Positions 35,643-44,684 of a stretch of DNA of 64,000 nucleotides are shown here, piece by piece. Below the pieces are notes generated by a model that saw nothing but the letters and a program-made list of their open reading frames with translations, did no database searches and was not told the origin of the DNA. Each line of letters starts with the position of its first letter. Within the stretch, counting starts at the first letter, position 1. The translations under genes were made by a program, and so were the position numbers. The stretch covers positions 62,001-126,000 of the forward strand of contig NZ_NRQT01000012.1 in assembly GCF_004119455.1 (NCBI RefSeq), in the 5' to 3' direction. The DNA comes from Chryseobacterium sp. CH25 (GTDB lineage: Bacteria; Bacteroidota; Bacteroidia; Flavobacteriales; Weeksellaceae).

Positions 35643-36776
35643 TCACTTATCATTTATCTCAAGTGAGTACGTTCTTCTTCTCTTATGGTTCACAGGGTTG
35701 TAATCCTGCCATAAAAGTTGAATGCTTTTGTTTTCTTCCAGTTCAGGATTCGTTTCCAGATATTTGACTCCTTTTTTTCTGAATATTTTCCAGATTTCTT
35801 TGAAAATAATAGAGGTTACACCTCTTCTTTGGTAATCAGGATGAATACCAATCAGGTAGAAATTAGCTCTGTCATTCTTTCTGCCTGCCTTCAGAAAATG
35901 CCACCAGCCAAACGGAAGTAGTTTCCCTCCGGATTTTTGCAATGCTTTGGAATAAGAAGGCATCGTAATCGCAAAGGAAATAAGGTGATTATTCTCATCA
36001 ACGATGCAAACAATGAAGTCCTTGTCAATAAGCTTGAAATATTTTTCCTTATATGTTTTACGCTGTTCGTCAGAAATAGGAGTGTAGGTGGAAAGGTGCT
36101 TATATGTTTCATCTAAAAGATCAAACATAGGATCCACATACTGAATAATCTCTTCTTTTGTATTGAATTTTAAAACTTTCAGTTTGTATTTCTGGGAAAT
36201 AAGTTCGTTGAATTTGTGAATTTTATCGGGTAAAACTTCAGGGAAAATAATTTCAAATTCTACCCACTCCTTTTCTTTCACCAATCCCAGTTTTTCAAGA
36301 TGTTTTGGGTAATAATCATGGTTGTAAATTCCAATCATGGTGGCTAGCTGGTCAAAACCTTTAATCAGCATTCCTGCTTTATCAAGATTGGTGAATCCCA
36401 TTGGGCCTTCAATCTTATCGGTGTTTTTTTCTTTGGCGTAATCAATTGCTTTCTGAATTAATGCCTGGGAAACTTCATCATCATCAATAAAATCTATCCA
36501 TCCAAAACGTACTTTTCGGATTCCTAATTCTTTTTCCTCTTTGTGATTAATAAGAACAGCAATTCTCCCTACAATTTTGTCATTCTTGTATGCTAAATAC
36601 TGTTTCGCTTCAGAATATTGAAGAGCTGGATTTTCATCAGCATTCCAGATGTTGATTTCGTCATTGATAAAGGATGGAACATAGTACGGGTTATTTCTGT
36701 ACAGATCCATGGGAAATCTTACGAATTGCTTGAGTTGACCGGGAGTTTTTACTTCAATAATTGAAACTGTTGACAT
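35643..36776 (-). CDS. GNAT-family N-acetyltransferase
   Basis: The start at 36776 (MSTVSIIEVKTPGQLKQFV) is chosen over the upstream ATG at 36869 because the extension is hydrophobic and unlike the family. The 377-residue protein has a GNAT core near the C-terminus: FYLIGIHPDYQRRGVTSIIFKEI is the acetyl-CoA-binding motif A, and the tail LEENKSIQLLWQDYNPVNHKRRRTYSL is conserved among such Bacteroidota proteins. Substrate unknown. Confidence 0.8.
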   Translation of the reverse strand: MSTVSIIEVKTPGQLKQFVRFPMDLYRNNPYYVPSFINDEINIWNADENPALQYSEAKQYLAYKNDKIVGRIAVLINHKEEKELGIRKVRFGWIDFIDDDEVSQALIQKAIDYAKEKNTDKIEGPMGFTNLDKAGMLIKGFDQLATMIGIYNHDYYPKHLEKLGLVKEKEWVEFEIIFPEVLPDKIHKFNELISQKYKLKVLKFNTKEEIIQYVDPMFDLLDETYKHLSTYTPISDEQRKTYKEKYFKLIDKDFIVCIVDENNHLISFAITMPSYSKALQKSGGKLLPFGWWHFLKAGRKNDRANFYLIGIHPDYQRRGVTSIIFKEIWKIFRKKGVKYLETNPELEENKSIQLLWQDYNPVNHKRRRTYSLEINDK

Positions 36777-36881
36777 GTTTTTTGAGAGTAATTTATGGAC
36801 AAATATAAATAATAAAATCGTATACTTTGGCACAGTTTTTATATGATTATGGTTAAAAATTGAACACAAAATCTAAATAAA

Positions 36882-37592
36882 ATGACGGGTTATTATATCA
36901 TTATTGGTATTTCAATGCTGGTGAGCTGGTGGGTTTCGTCCAGATTGAAATCAAAATTTGAATATTATTCCAACGTACATCTTCGAAATGGTCTTTCGGG
37001 GAAAGAAGTAGCGGAGAAAATGTTGAGAGATAACGGGATTAATGATGTTCAGGTAATATCAGTTCCCGGACAGCTAACGGACCACTATAATCCGGCAGAT
37101 AAAACAGTAAACCTTTCTGAAGGCGTTTACATGCAGAGAAATGCGGCGGCAGCAGCTGTGGCAGCTCATGAATGTGGACATGCCGTTCAGCATGCAGTAG
37201 GATATTCAATGTTGAATTTACGTTCAAAATTGGTTCCTGTTGTGAATATAAGTTCCAATCTGATGCAGTTTGTTCTTATTGCAGGTATTGCGATAATGGC
37301 AGCAACCAGAACAGTGGAGAATCCTAACGGAAACACAGCCATTCTTGCTATTGGTGTAGCGATGTTTGCAGTAACCACTCTGTTTGCTTTTGTAACATTA
37401 CCGGTAGAGTATGACGCCAGTAACAGAGCAATGAAATGGCTTAAAGATACAGGTACTGTAACTGCTGAAGAATTTGTAGGAGTTCAGGACAGTTTAAAGT
37501 GGGCAGCAAGAACATATGTTGTAGCGGCTTTAGGATCTTTAGCTCAACTTCTTTACTGGGGATCTTTGCTTCTCGGTGGAAGAAGAGATTAA
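36882..37592 (+). CDS. Membrane zinc metallopeptidase (YugP type)
   Basis: A 236-residue protein with an N-terminal membrane helix, then AAHECGHAVQHAVGY (H96, E97, H100), the zinc-binding HExxH of the neutral zinc metallopeptidase family related to YugP. Two further hydrophobic spans (about 122-140, 152-172) and a C-terminal one place it in the inner membrane with the active site cytoplasmic or at the membrane face. Its stop overlaps the convergent YigZ gene. Confidence 0.9.
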   Translation: MTGYYIIIGISMLVSWWVSSRLKSKFEYYSNVHLRNGLSGKEVAEKMLRDNGINDVQVISVPGQLTDHYNPADKTVNLSEGVYMQRNAAAAAVAAHECGHAVQHAVGYSMLNLRSKLVPVVNISSNLMQFVLIAGIAIMAATRTVENPNGNTAILAIGVAMFAVTTLFAFVTLPVEYDASNRAMKWLKDTGTVTAEEFVGVQDSLKWAARTYVVAALGSLAQLLYWGSLLLGGRRD

Positions 37593-38194
37593 TCATTAAA
37601 TTCAAATGAAACATATTGCATCTCAGATAATTTTTCTGAGATGCTTTCTTTTTGTGCCAGTTTTAACGAGGCGGTAAGAATGCAGTTTTCATTCGCATCA
37701 AAATTAAGGACCTTGGCATCAAATTTTGAAAGCAGGGTAAAAATGGTATTCTGCTGATTGAAGTTGAACTGGATTTCAATTTCAGTTTCCAGTTCTCTTG
37801 TTATAATATTGGCTTCTTCTAATGTAATCTTTGCAGATTCTTTATAAGCTTTTACTAAACCTGAAACACCCAATTTTGTTCCACCATAATAACGAACTGA
37901 AATAACCAGAACATTGGTGATTTCATTAGCTAAGAGTTGGTTGTAAATGGGAAGTCCGGCACTTCCTGAAGGCTCACCGTCATCATTAGCTCTGTAATTT
38001 TCGCCATTCAAACCCATTCTGAAAGCATAGCAATGGTGTGTTGCTTTTGGATGTTCTTCCCTGATCTTTTCCAATGCAGCTTTGAGTTCCCTTTCATTGG
38101 TAACCGGGAAGGCAAATCCGATAAACTTGCTTCCTTTCTCTTTTAATAAGGTATTTTCTATGGGTTTTTCTATGGTTTTGTACTCAAACGTCAT
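37589..38194 (-). CDS. YigZ/IMPACT family protein
   Basis: The 201-residue protein has the IMPACT-domain signature: FIGFAFPV, HCYAFRM, DDGEPSGSAGLPIY and SVRYYGGTKLGVSGLVKAY. The family is linked to translation-stress control in eukaryotes and is of uncertain role in bacteria. It overlaps the metallopeptidase stop by 4 bases on the opposite strand. Confidence 0.92.
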   Translation of the reverse strand: MTFEYKTIEKPIENTLLKEKGSKFIGFAFPVTNERELKAALEKIREEHPKATHHCYAFRMGLNGENYRANDDGEPSGSAGLPIYNQLLANEITNVLVISVRYYGGTKLGVSGLVKAYKESAKITLEEANIITRELETEIEIQFNFNQQNTIFTLLSKFDAKVLNFDANENCILTASLKLAQKESISEKLSEMQYVSFEFND

Positions 38195-38297
38195 TCTGTA
38201 TTCCGGCTTTATTTATGCAAAAGTATTAAATGCTTTATAAACTTGCACCTTTATTGGAAAAGAAGCTGTCGGAATTCCGAGAGCTTCTTCAGTATTT

Positions 38298-40352
38298 TTA
38301 TTGTTTTATTATTTTTTGGGTGAACCATTTTCCACTGGATTCAAATTTGACAAAGTAAACTCCTTGTGGTAAATGTGATATATTGATGCTGTTATTTTCT
38401 TTATTAAATAGAACTGTTTTTCCATTTGTATCATAAACCTGAACTTTATCTAAAGTCACTGGCGTTTTAAAGAAAACTGATGATGTAGTAGGGTTAGGAT
38501 ATATTTGAATACTTGGATGGTCTTTTATTTTTTCAGTTTCATTGGTAGCTAAAGATGTATTCGAAAAGTCAACGATATAGATGTCTGAATAATCTCCTAC
38601 AACTATAACTTTGTTATTAAAATATTTAAAAGCATTAATACTTACAAGATCTAAATCATCATTGCTTGCAGCAGAAACAACAAGTTGTGAGGTGGCACCT
38701 CCGTCTGTAGTTCTGTAGAGAGCGTTATTAGAATCATAGTAATAGCCTGTATTCTCATTGATAAAATAATATTTAGAAGAAATGGAATTTGTAGTCTCTA
38801 CCCAAGTTGCTCCTGAATTATTACTCATATATGCTTTTCCATAATTGGCCGTTATAGAAATTTTAGTGGCACTAATTACATTTACAGAATTTAAATAACC
38901 TGTTGCTTCGAAAATAGAATTCCAGGTAATTCCCCCGTCTGTAGTTTTATACAGTTTTTGAGAGCCGCCTGCATAACCAATCATATCGTTATAGAACTGA
39001 ATGGATTCTATTTTTCCCATATCAGTAAATTGGGAAGCTGTTGATGGTGATATGAAGTGTATTCCATTTGGAGGGCTTATATAAGGTGATGCAGTACCTA
39101 ATAAGACATCTCCATTATCTTTAATCCAGAATGCAGAAGGGTATATTGCTGGATTGGCTGAACCGGGACTATTCCATGTTTGCCCAAAATTTGACGTTAG
39201 AGAATAATTTCCATTCCCCACAAGAATACCTTTTCCATTTTCTTTTAATTGTACCCCTTTAAAAGCATTCAATGTAAATGTTGCTGTTTGATTAATCCAA
39301 GTATGACCACCGTCAATTGTACGGTAAACAACACTGTAGAATCCGGTAGATCCGCTTCCTACGATAGTTCCCTGGTTGTCATTTGCAAAAGAAATGCTTT
39401 TTAACACAGAAGGATAAACCCCAGGAACTAAAAGGCTCCAGTTCGTTGTATCAGTAGATTTATAAATGTTTGATTGTCCTCCAACGATCATATTGCCATT
39501 TATAATACCAATCGAATTAAGGTTGAAGTAAGGGTAAGTGTTAATTAATCTTTGATTCGTCCAGGTTTGTCCCATATCTGAAGACTTATAAATTCTATTG
39601 TCATCACCAACAATATAAAGCTGGTTTGAGTACAGTTTTATATCATTTAGATTATAAGTTGCTGAAATATTTACAGGAGACCAGTTTGCACCTTGATCAT
39701 TTGTTTTAAAGAGGTTACCGTTATTTCCTACAATAAAAGCCTCTGTATTGTTAATAAAAAGAATTTTATTGATGCTGGTTGTGCTTAAACTTGTAGCGGT
39801 CCAATTTGCTCCCTGGTTTATTGTTTTGTAGACTTTTCCATTGGCGGCGCACACAAACCCGATATTCTCATCTATAAAAAAGATATCATTAATATTACTT
39901 TGTTCCGGTAATGAAACAAAAGAGAATGAATTTCCTGAATTTAATGTTTTGTATATAACACCTGAATTCCCACCAAGAAAACCTACAGATTCATTTACAA
40001 AATAAAAACTTCTTAAAAAAGCAGCATTTGCTGATTTGTAGACGGAAGTTTTAAATCCATCTGTAGTTTTATAAATTCCGGTTTGTGTTAAAACAAATCC
40101 AAGATTATTATTGAACATTTGAATATCTCTGTATATTTCATTTCTGAAGAGTTTTTTCCAGGTTTTTCCTCCATCCTTTGACGATGCTACGATTCCATTC
40201 TCAGACTGATCAAGCATGTATAATGTTTGATCGGGTGTAACTTCCAGATTAGTGATAGTGGAAAAAGATTTTACAGGGGTTAAAAATTTCCATTCCTGGG
40301 CTTTAATAACTGATAGTAAGCTCAAGAAGAGAAGAGAAAAGTATTTGTACAT
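38298..40352 (-). CDS. T9SS-exported protein with BNR/YCF48-like repeats
   Basis: The chosen start (second in-frame ATG, 40352) gives signal peptide MYKYFSLLFLSLLSVIKAQ. The 684-residue protein has many repeats of the type GNNGNLFKTNDQGANWSPVNI, the photosystem-assembly YCF48/BNR-like beta-propeller unit. It ends in IYPNPTTSSVFFKTP...GVYFVKFESSGKWFTQKIIKQ, the type A type IX secretion sorting domain. It is therefore probably exported to the surface. Function unknown. Confidence 0.85.
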   Translation of the reverse strand: MYKYFSLLFLSLLSVIKAQEWKFLTPVKSFSTITNLEVTPDQTLYMLDQSENGIVASSKDGGKTWKKLFRNEIYRDIQMFNNNLGFVLTQTGIYKTTDGFKTSVYKSANAAFLRSFYFVNESVGFLGGNSGVIYKTLNSGNSFSFVSLPEQSNINDIFFIDENIGFVCAANGKVYKTINQGANWTATSLSTTSINKILFINNTEAFIVGNNGNLFKTNDQGANWSPVNISATYNLNDIKLYSNQLYIVGDDNRIYKSSDMGQTWTNQRLINTYPYFNLNSIGIINGNMIVGGQSNIYKSTDTTNWSLLVPGVYPSVLKSISFANDNQGTIVGSGSTGFYSVVYRTIDGGHTWINQTATFTLNAFKGVQLKENGKGILVGNGNYSLTSNFGQTWNSPGSANPAIYPSAFWIKDNGDVLLGTASPYISPPNGIHFISPSTASQFTDMGKIESIQFYNDMIGYAGGSQKLYKTTDGGITWNSIFEATGYLNSVNVISATKISITANYGKAYMSNNSGATWVETTNSISSKYYFINENTGYYYDSNNALYRTTDGGATSQLVVSAASNDDLDLVSINAFKYFNNKVIVVGDYSDIYIVDFSNTSLATNETEKIKDHPSIQIYPNPTTSSVFFKTPVTLDKVQVYDTNGKTVLFNKENNSINISHLPQGVYFVKFESSGKWFTQKIIKQ

Positions 40353-40410
40353 TATTATTAGTTTTTGCAAAACTAGTAAAAGTATCTATGATTTTCATTG
40401 AAAAAGATAA

Positions 40411-40440
40411 AAGCCGTCAAATTTTGACGGCTTATACTTT
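40411..40440 (-). terminator. Rho-independent terminator
   Basis: AAGCCGTC / GACGGCTT stem with AAATTTT loop. On the minus strand it follows the bacteriocin-like gene that stops at 40462. Confidence 0.75.
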
Positions 40441-40461
40441 TTTAAAATATGAAACTATTTC

Positions 40462-40647
40462 TTAAATCCCATCTCCGCAAAGATCCATAGGGATCAGACA
40501 CATATAGCTTGTTGGGCCACAGAAATCTTCAGGACATCTGTCTCTACATCTTGTAGGCTGGCCATTAGGTAATGTGCATGTAACAAATACAGCGCCTCCC
40601 TGAATTGTTTTCAATCCAGCTCTGGATAGTTTTCTTGAATTTTTCAT
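40462..40647 (-). CDS. Bacteriocin-like peptide with double-glycine leader (1)
   Basis: A 61-residue peptide: a charged amphipathic leader ending in TIQGG (Gly17-Gly18), then a core of about 43 residues with six cysteines (VTC, TRC, DRC, DFC, YMC, DLC). The leader resembles the GG-leader of the Chryseobacterium bacteriocin-like proteins. No transporter-peptidase or modification gene is next to it. It is close to a second such peptide. Confidence 0.75.
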   Translation of the reverse strand: MKNSRKLSRAGLKTIQGGAVFVTCTLPNGQPTRCRDRCPEDFCGPTSYMCLIPMDLCGDGI

Positions 40648-40689
40648 GTTAATATTTTTAGTTTGATTAATTTGTACGATGTAATCATA

Positions 40690-40854
40690 TTAACATGGGA
40701 ACGATCCAACTTCCCAAGGTGGTGGGCAACTCATACTTGAGGGTGTAGGACAGCAATGTTGCCATTGTGGTGGGTAATAAGAACAGCATTTAGGAGCAAT
40801 ACCTCCCTGTACTTTTTTTAAACTTTCTCTTGAAACTTTTTTCAAATTTTTCAT
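40690..40854 (-). CDS. Bacteriocin-like peptide with double-glycine leader (2)
   Basis: A 54-residue peptide starting MKNLKKVSRESLKKVQGG, a GG-leader clearly homologous to that of peptide 1. The core (after Gly18) is proline- and tryptophan-rich with six cysteines in a different arrangement (KCC, HCC, SC, PC). The two genes are in tandem, 42 bp apart, and differ entirely after the leader, as in families of leader-conserved secreted peptides. Confidence 0.75.
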   Translation of the reverse strand: MKNLKKVSRESLKKVQGGIAPKCCSYYPPQWQHCCPTPSSMSCPPPWEVGSFPC

Positions 40855-40919
40855 TGTAATATTTTTTTGGATATTACTAAGGTAAATAAATTATTTCATT
40901 TCAAGGTGATAAACAGTGT

Positions 40920-41944
40920 TTATTTTGATTTAAAAAAAGAAATGGTATTATCTCTGTAGTTTTCTGTTTTGTAAATGGTATGATTAAATTCCGGGGCTTT
41001 GGTTCCATTTTCCAATTTCAGATTTTCATTTTTAATGACGATGGCTTCGTCCCAAAGATCAGCATCAATGAATTGCTGTAAAGTAAAACGGCCACCTTCA
41101 ATAATGATAGACTGAATCTGTTCTTTGTATAAAACATCCATCAGATCAGACAGAAAGTTTTCTTTTTTGATCTGAATAAATTGAATATTATCTTCTGTTC
41201 CTTCTTTTACAGCATTTAAAACTAATGTTCTGACTTCACTGTTGTAAATTTTAAAGTCGCTGGGAACTTTCAGATCAAAATCGATAAGAACTCTAACGGG
41301 ATTATTTCCTTCTACGTTTCTTACCGTGAGGCTTGGGTTATCTGTTAAGGCTGTTTGAGTTCCTACGAGAATAGCATGTTCGTCTGCTCTTAGCTGATGA
41401 ACAAATTGGTTGACTAATGCGTTTGAAACAGCGGTTGGTTTAAAATCCTTATCTAAAAACCCATCACCGGATTCTGCCCACTTTAATATAATATAAGGTC
41501 TTTTCTTTTCATGATAGGTGAAAAATCTTTTGTTCAGTTCAATGCATTCTTTTTCCAAAACTCCGGAAATAGCTTCTATTCCTGCATCCTGAATTATTTT
41601 TTTCCTTTTCCATTCACCTTGTCATGAGAATCCATAGCACCAATAACTACTTTTTTGAATCCGAGTTCTTTAATTTTCAAAGCACACGGTGGTGTTTTTC
41701 CATAATGAGCACATGGTTCCAAAGAAACGTAAATTGTGGATTCAGGAATCAGAGTTTTATCTTTAACTGAATTAATAGCATTGATCTCTGCATGGTTTTC
41801 TCCAGCTTTGTGATGATATCCTTCTCCAATAATTTCTCCATTGTGAACGATTACACTTCCTACGAGGGGGTTAGGGTAGGTTTTGCCCAAAGCTTTTTGA
41901 GCCAGTTCAATGCATCTTTTAATATAGAATTCGTCGTTATTCAT
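40920..41944 (-). CDS. ribD: Bifunctional riboflavin deaminase/reductase RibD, split by a one-base loss
   Basis: The deaminase domain (GENHAEINAI, LEPCAHYGKTPPC: zinc ligands H, C, C) runs from 41944 and stops at 41594. The reductase domain (RPYIILKWAESGDG, ADEHAILVGTQTALTDNPSLTVR, IIIEGGRFTLQQF) continues in another frame to 40920. Adding one A to the coding-strand A7 run (plus T run 41597-41603) gives GKGKKIIQDAGIEAISGVLEKEC and one 341-residue RibD of normal layout. RibD carries out two early steps of riboflavin synthesis, so an inactive copy is unlikely to be tolerated. Programmed slippage on A7 is formally possible but improbable. Confidence 0.9.
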
Positions 41945-42008
41945 AGCGTATAAAAAGAAAAAGCGAAGACAAATTGCTTTGCTCCGCCCTTATTTATTTT
42001 ATTAAGAT

Positions 42009-43811
42009 TTATTCTCCTACAATAATGCTGTGAAGATTTTGTTTTAAAGTTTCCAGATGAGCTTTCTTTTCATCAATAGTGTTGTAAGTATCTCTTAAAA
42101 GAGGATTCTCTCTTGACGGTTTGTTGAAGAATGAAAGGTTATTTTCAAGCTTAACGATTTCAGCCTCAAGATCAGAAATCTGATTTTTGATCTTTCTTGC
42201 TTTGTCTGTAAGTTGATTTTCTGATAATCCCTCTTCTTTCAGTTCAAGCTCGTTGATTTTATTGATTTTCAATTTCTCTCTTAAAGTCTTATTGAATTCA
42301 GAGTTGATAGAAATTTTATCTCTTGGAACTTTTCCGATATTATTCCAAGCTGTTTTGATGGCTTCAATTTTTTCGATGCTTCCTTCTTCATTGGAAACCA
42401 ATTTCAATTCGTCAAGAAGGGCTTTCTTGTTTTTGTAATTTTCTTTCCAGTTATCAGTAGAAGTATTGCTCTTTTCTCTGTAGTTATTAAAGAAAGCATT
42501 ACACGCATCACGGAATTCATCCCAGATCTTATTGGTCATGCTCTTAGGAACATGTCCTACCTTTTTCCAGTCTTCCTGAAGCTTTTTGAATAATGGAACT
42601 GCAATATCCCATTCTTCATTATTCTGATTATCCTGAGCAGTCTGAATCAGTTTTAATTTTTCTTCCAGGTTAGCCTGCTGAGAACCTTTTAAAGATTTAT
42701 AATAATTATTTTTTGTTGTATTAAAGCCTCTAAGGGTTGTTTTGAAATCATTCCAGTTCTGGTTAGATAACTTTCTTGGGACACTTCCGGTTTTTAAGAA
42801 ATCAGAACGTAGATCTTCAACTCTTTTGATGGCATTTTGCCAATAATTGTGGTTAGGGGTTTCAGAAGGTTCTGAAAGCTTCTTGATTTCAGCAATAATC
42901 TGACTTTTCTTTTCAAGATTAGCTGCCTGCTCTTTTTCAATAGATGCTGAAAGTTCAGATTTTCTTTCGTGAATTTTATTGGAGATTTCTTTGAACTCTT
43001 CCCACGTTTTTTCACGAAACTCTTCTGCTACAGGCTCAGCTTCTTCTTTCCACAGTTTATGAAGATACTGAAGCTCGTTTAATGCCTTTTGGATAACAGG
43101 TTCATTTTCCAGTTCCTGAGCACGGGCAATAATGTGCTGTCTTTTTTCAAGGTTGTGGCTGTATTCCTGTTCTAAAAATTCCTTATTCAGATCCAGCATT
43201 TGATAAAACTGGTTCAGATGGTGGAAATAATTATTGTTAAGGATCTTAAATTCAGATTTGGCAACCTGTCCGGCTTTTGACCATTCTTCTTTAATTTCAC
43301 GAATAGATTTGAAAAGATTGGTTCCCGGTTCGGAATTGGTATATAGATTTTTTAATCTTTCAATAATACTCTGACGGTGTTCCAGATTTTTCTTCTGTTC
43401 TTCTTCCTGTCCCTTTTGGAATTCGTCGTGCTTTTCTTTAAAAATATTAACCAAAGCAGAGAATTTAGCCTGTGAAGGATGCTCATAACTGAAAGTTTCA
43501 GGAGCATTACCTGCTTCTACAAACTCATGTTTTTTATCTTCCACTTCATCGTGGATGTGGTGACTTGCTTTTTCTTTCAGCTGATTGAATTTTTTAGAAT
43601 TTTCACCGGCATCAGGTGCATTGATGAGTTTTTCCATTTCTTTCAGGGCATCAGCCAGAGAGATCTCAACATCTTCATGTTCTTCCAGGTGTTCAGCATC
43701 ATCTTCATGGGGAATGGTATCGTGAGAAACATTGTTCTCCGATGTGTCCTGAGATACTTCGTTAGGATTTTTCTTTTCTTCGTTTTCAGAAAGATTGTTT
43801 TCTGTAGTCAT
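42009..43811 (-). CDS. DUF349 repeat protein
   Basis: A 600-residue, highly charged helical protein with an acidic N-terminal region (about 1-110) and then about six DUF349 helical repeats of about 70 residues, marked by W..WK..G.V..... (EEWSKAGQVAKSEFK, EDWKKVGHVPKSMTNKIWDEF, TAWNNIGKVPRDK). A C-terminal coiled coil (QLTDKARKIKNQISDLEAEIVKLENN) follows. Function unknown; a structural or nucleic-acid-associated role has been suggested for the domain. It is a single gene between ribD and aroE. Confidence 0.85.
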   Translation of the reverse strand: MTTENNLSENEEKKNPNEVSQDTSENNVSHDTIPHEDDAEHLEEHEDVEISLADALKEMEKLINAPDAGENSKKFNQLKEKASHHIHDEVEDKKHEFVEAGNAPETFSYEHPSQAKFSALVNIFKEKHDEFQKGQEEEQKKNLEHRQSIIERLKNLYTNSEPGTNLFKSIREIKEEWSKAGQVAKSEFKILNNNYFHHLNQFYQMLDLNKEFLEQEYSHNLEKRQHIIARAQELENEPVIQKALNELQYLHKLWKEEAEPVAEEFREKTWEEFKEISNKIHERKSELSASIEKEQAANLEKKSQIIAEIKKLSEPSETPNHNYWQNAIKRVEDLRSDFLKTGSVPRKLSNQNWNDFKTTLRGFNTTKNNYYKSLKGSQQANLEEKLKLIQTAQDNQNNEEWDIAVPLFKKLQEDWKKVGHVPKSMTNKIWDEFRDACNAFFNNYREKSNTSTDNWKENYKNKKALLDELKLVSNEEGSIEKIEAIKTAWNNIGKVPRDKISINSEFNKTLREKLKINKINELELKEEGLSENQLTDKARKIKNQISDLEAEIVKLENNLSFFNKPSRENPLLRDTYNTIDEKKAHLETLKQNLHSIIVGE

Positions 43812-43875
43812 AGCAAATCTTTTATGTGAGTGGCGTTAATATCCTTCAAATATAGCTGTAAGGCCAATTAAAGTA

Positions 43876-44621
43876 CTAATTTATGTTATTTTTTTGAAAA
43901 TTCCAAATTTCCCAAGCTTTTTCTGCTTGCTGCTCAAGCATATAATAACCGTTTACCGTTTTTGCTCCTTTTTCGGAAGCATTGAGGATAAATTGGGTAT
44001 AGTTGGGGTTGTAAATTAAATCGATAACTAAATGTTCCGGAGAAAGCGCATCAAAAGGAAAAGTAAGGCAGTCTTCAATATTAGGGAATGTGCCTACCGG
44101 CGTACATTGGATAATAATCTGATGTTCCTGTACTGTTTCCTTATCCAGATTTTCAAAATTGATTTCTGTACTTCTTGAAATGGTTTGGGATGGAATATTA
44201 TGTTTGTCCAAAACATATTTTACGGCTTTTGCTGCTCCACCGTTTCCTAAGATCAAAGCTTTGTTTTGTGATGGTTTTTTGTGAAGAAGAAGTGTTTTTT
44301 CAAAACCGAAAGCATCTGTGTTGTATCCGGTTTTTTCCCATCTTGAATTAAAACGCAGTTCACCGCTCCAATTTTTTCAGCTTCATCACTTAATTCATCA
44401 AGATAACTGATGATCTGTTCTTTATAGGGTATGGTCACATTAAAACCTAACAACTCAGATGAGGAAAAAAGTTTCTCTACTTCATCAATTTCATTTAAAT
44501 CAAAAATATCATAGGAGAAATCTTTAAGCATAAGCTTTTGGAACTTATTTTCGAAGAATTTTTTAGAAAAGGAATAGGAAATATTTCGTCCTATCAATCC
44601 TAATTTTTTATTGGAATCCAT
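43876..44621 (-). CDS. aroE: Shikimate dehydrogenase AroE, split by a one-base loss
   Basis: The N-terminal catalytic domain (GRNISYSFSKKFFENKF, GFNVTIPYKEQI, AVNCVLIQDG) is broken after DGKK. The NADP-binding domain (LILGNGGAAKAVKYVL) continues in another frame. Adding one A to the coding-strand A6 run (plus T run 44331-44336) restores TGYNTDAFGFEKTLLLHKKPSQNKALILGNGG, the expected AroE linker, and a 248-residue enzyme. It reduces 3-dehydroshikimate with NADPH in aromatic amino-acid synthesis. Confidence 0.92.
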
Positions 44622-44634
44622 ACATCAAAATTAT

Positions 44635-44662
44635 AAAAAAAGACCGGATAAATCCGGCCTTT
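44635..44662 (-). terminator. Rho-independent terminator
   Basis: CCGGAT / ATCCGG with flanking AG/CT pairs, a short AA loop and a U run on the minus strand. It ends the endonuclease transcript, which stops at 44685. Confidence 0.75.
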
Positions 44663-44684
44663 GGTTTGAAATATTTTATAATAA

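Noticed and set aside
40920-44621. Programmed -1 frameshifting in ribD (A7) and aroE (A6)
   Set aside because: Neither gene is known to use it, other breaks occur at short runs that cannot slip well, and all errors share the same direction. Assembly error is simpler.
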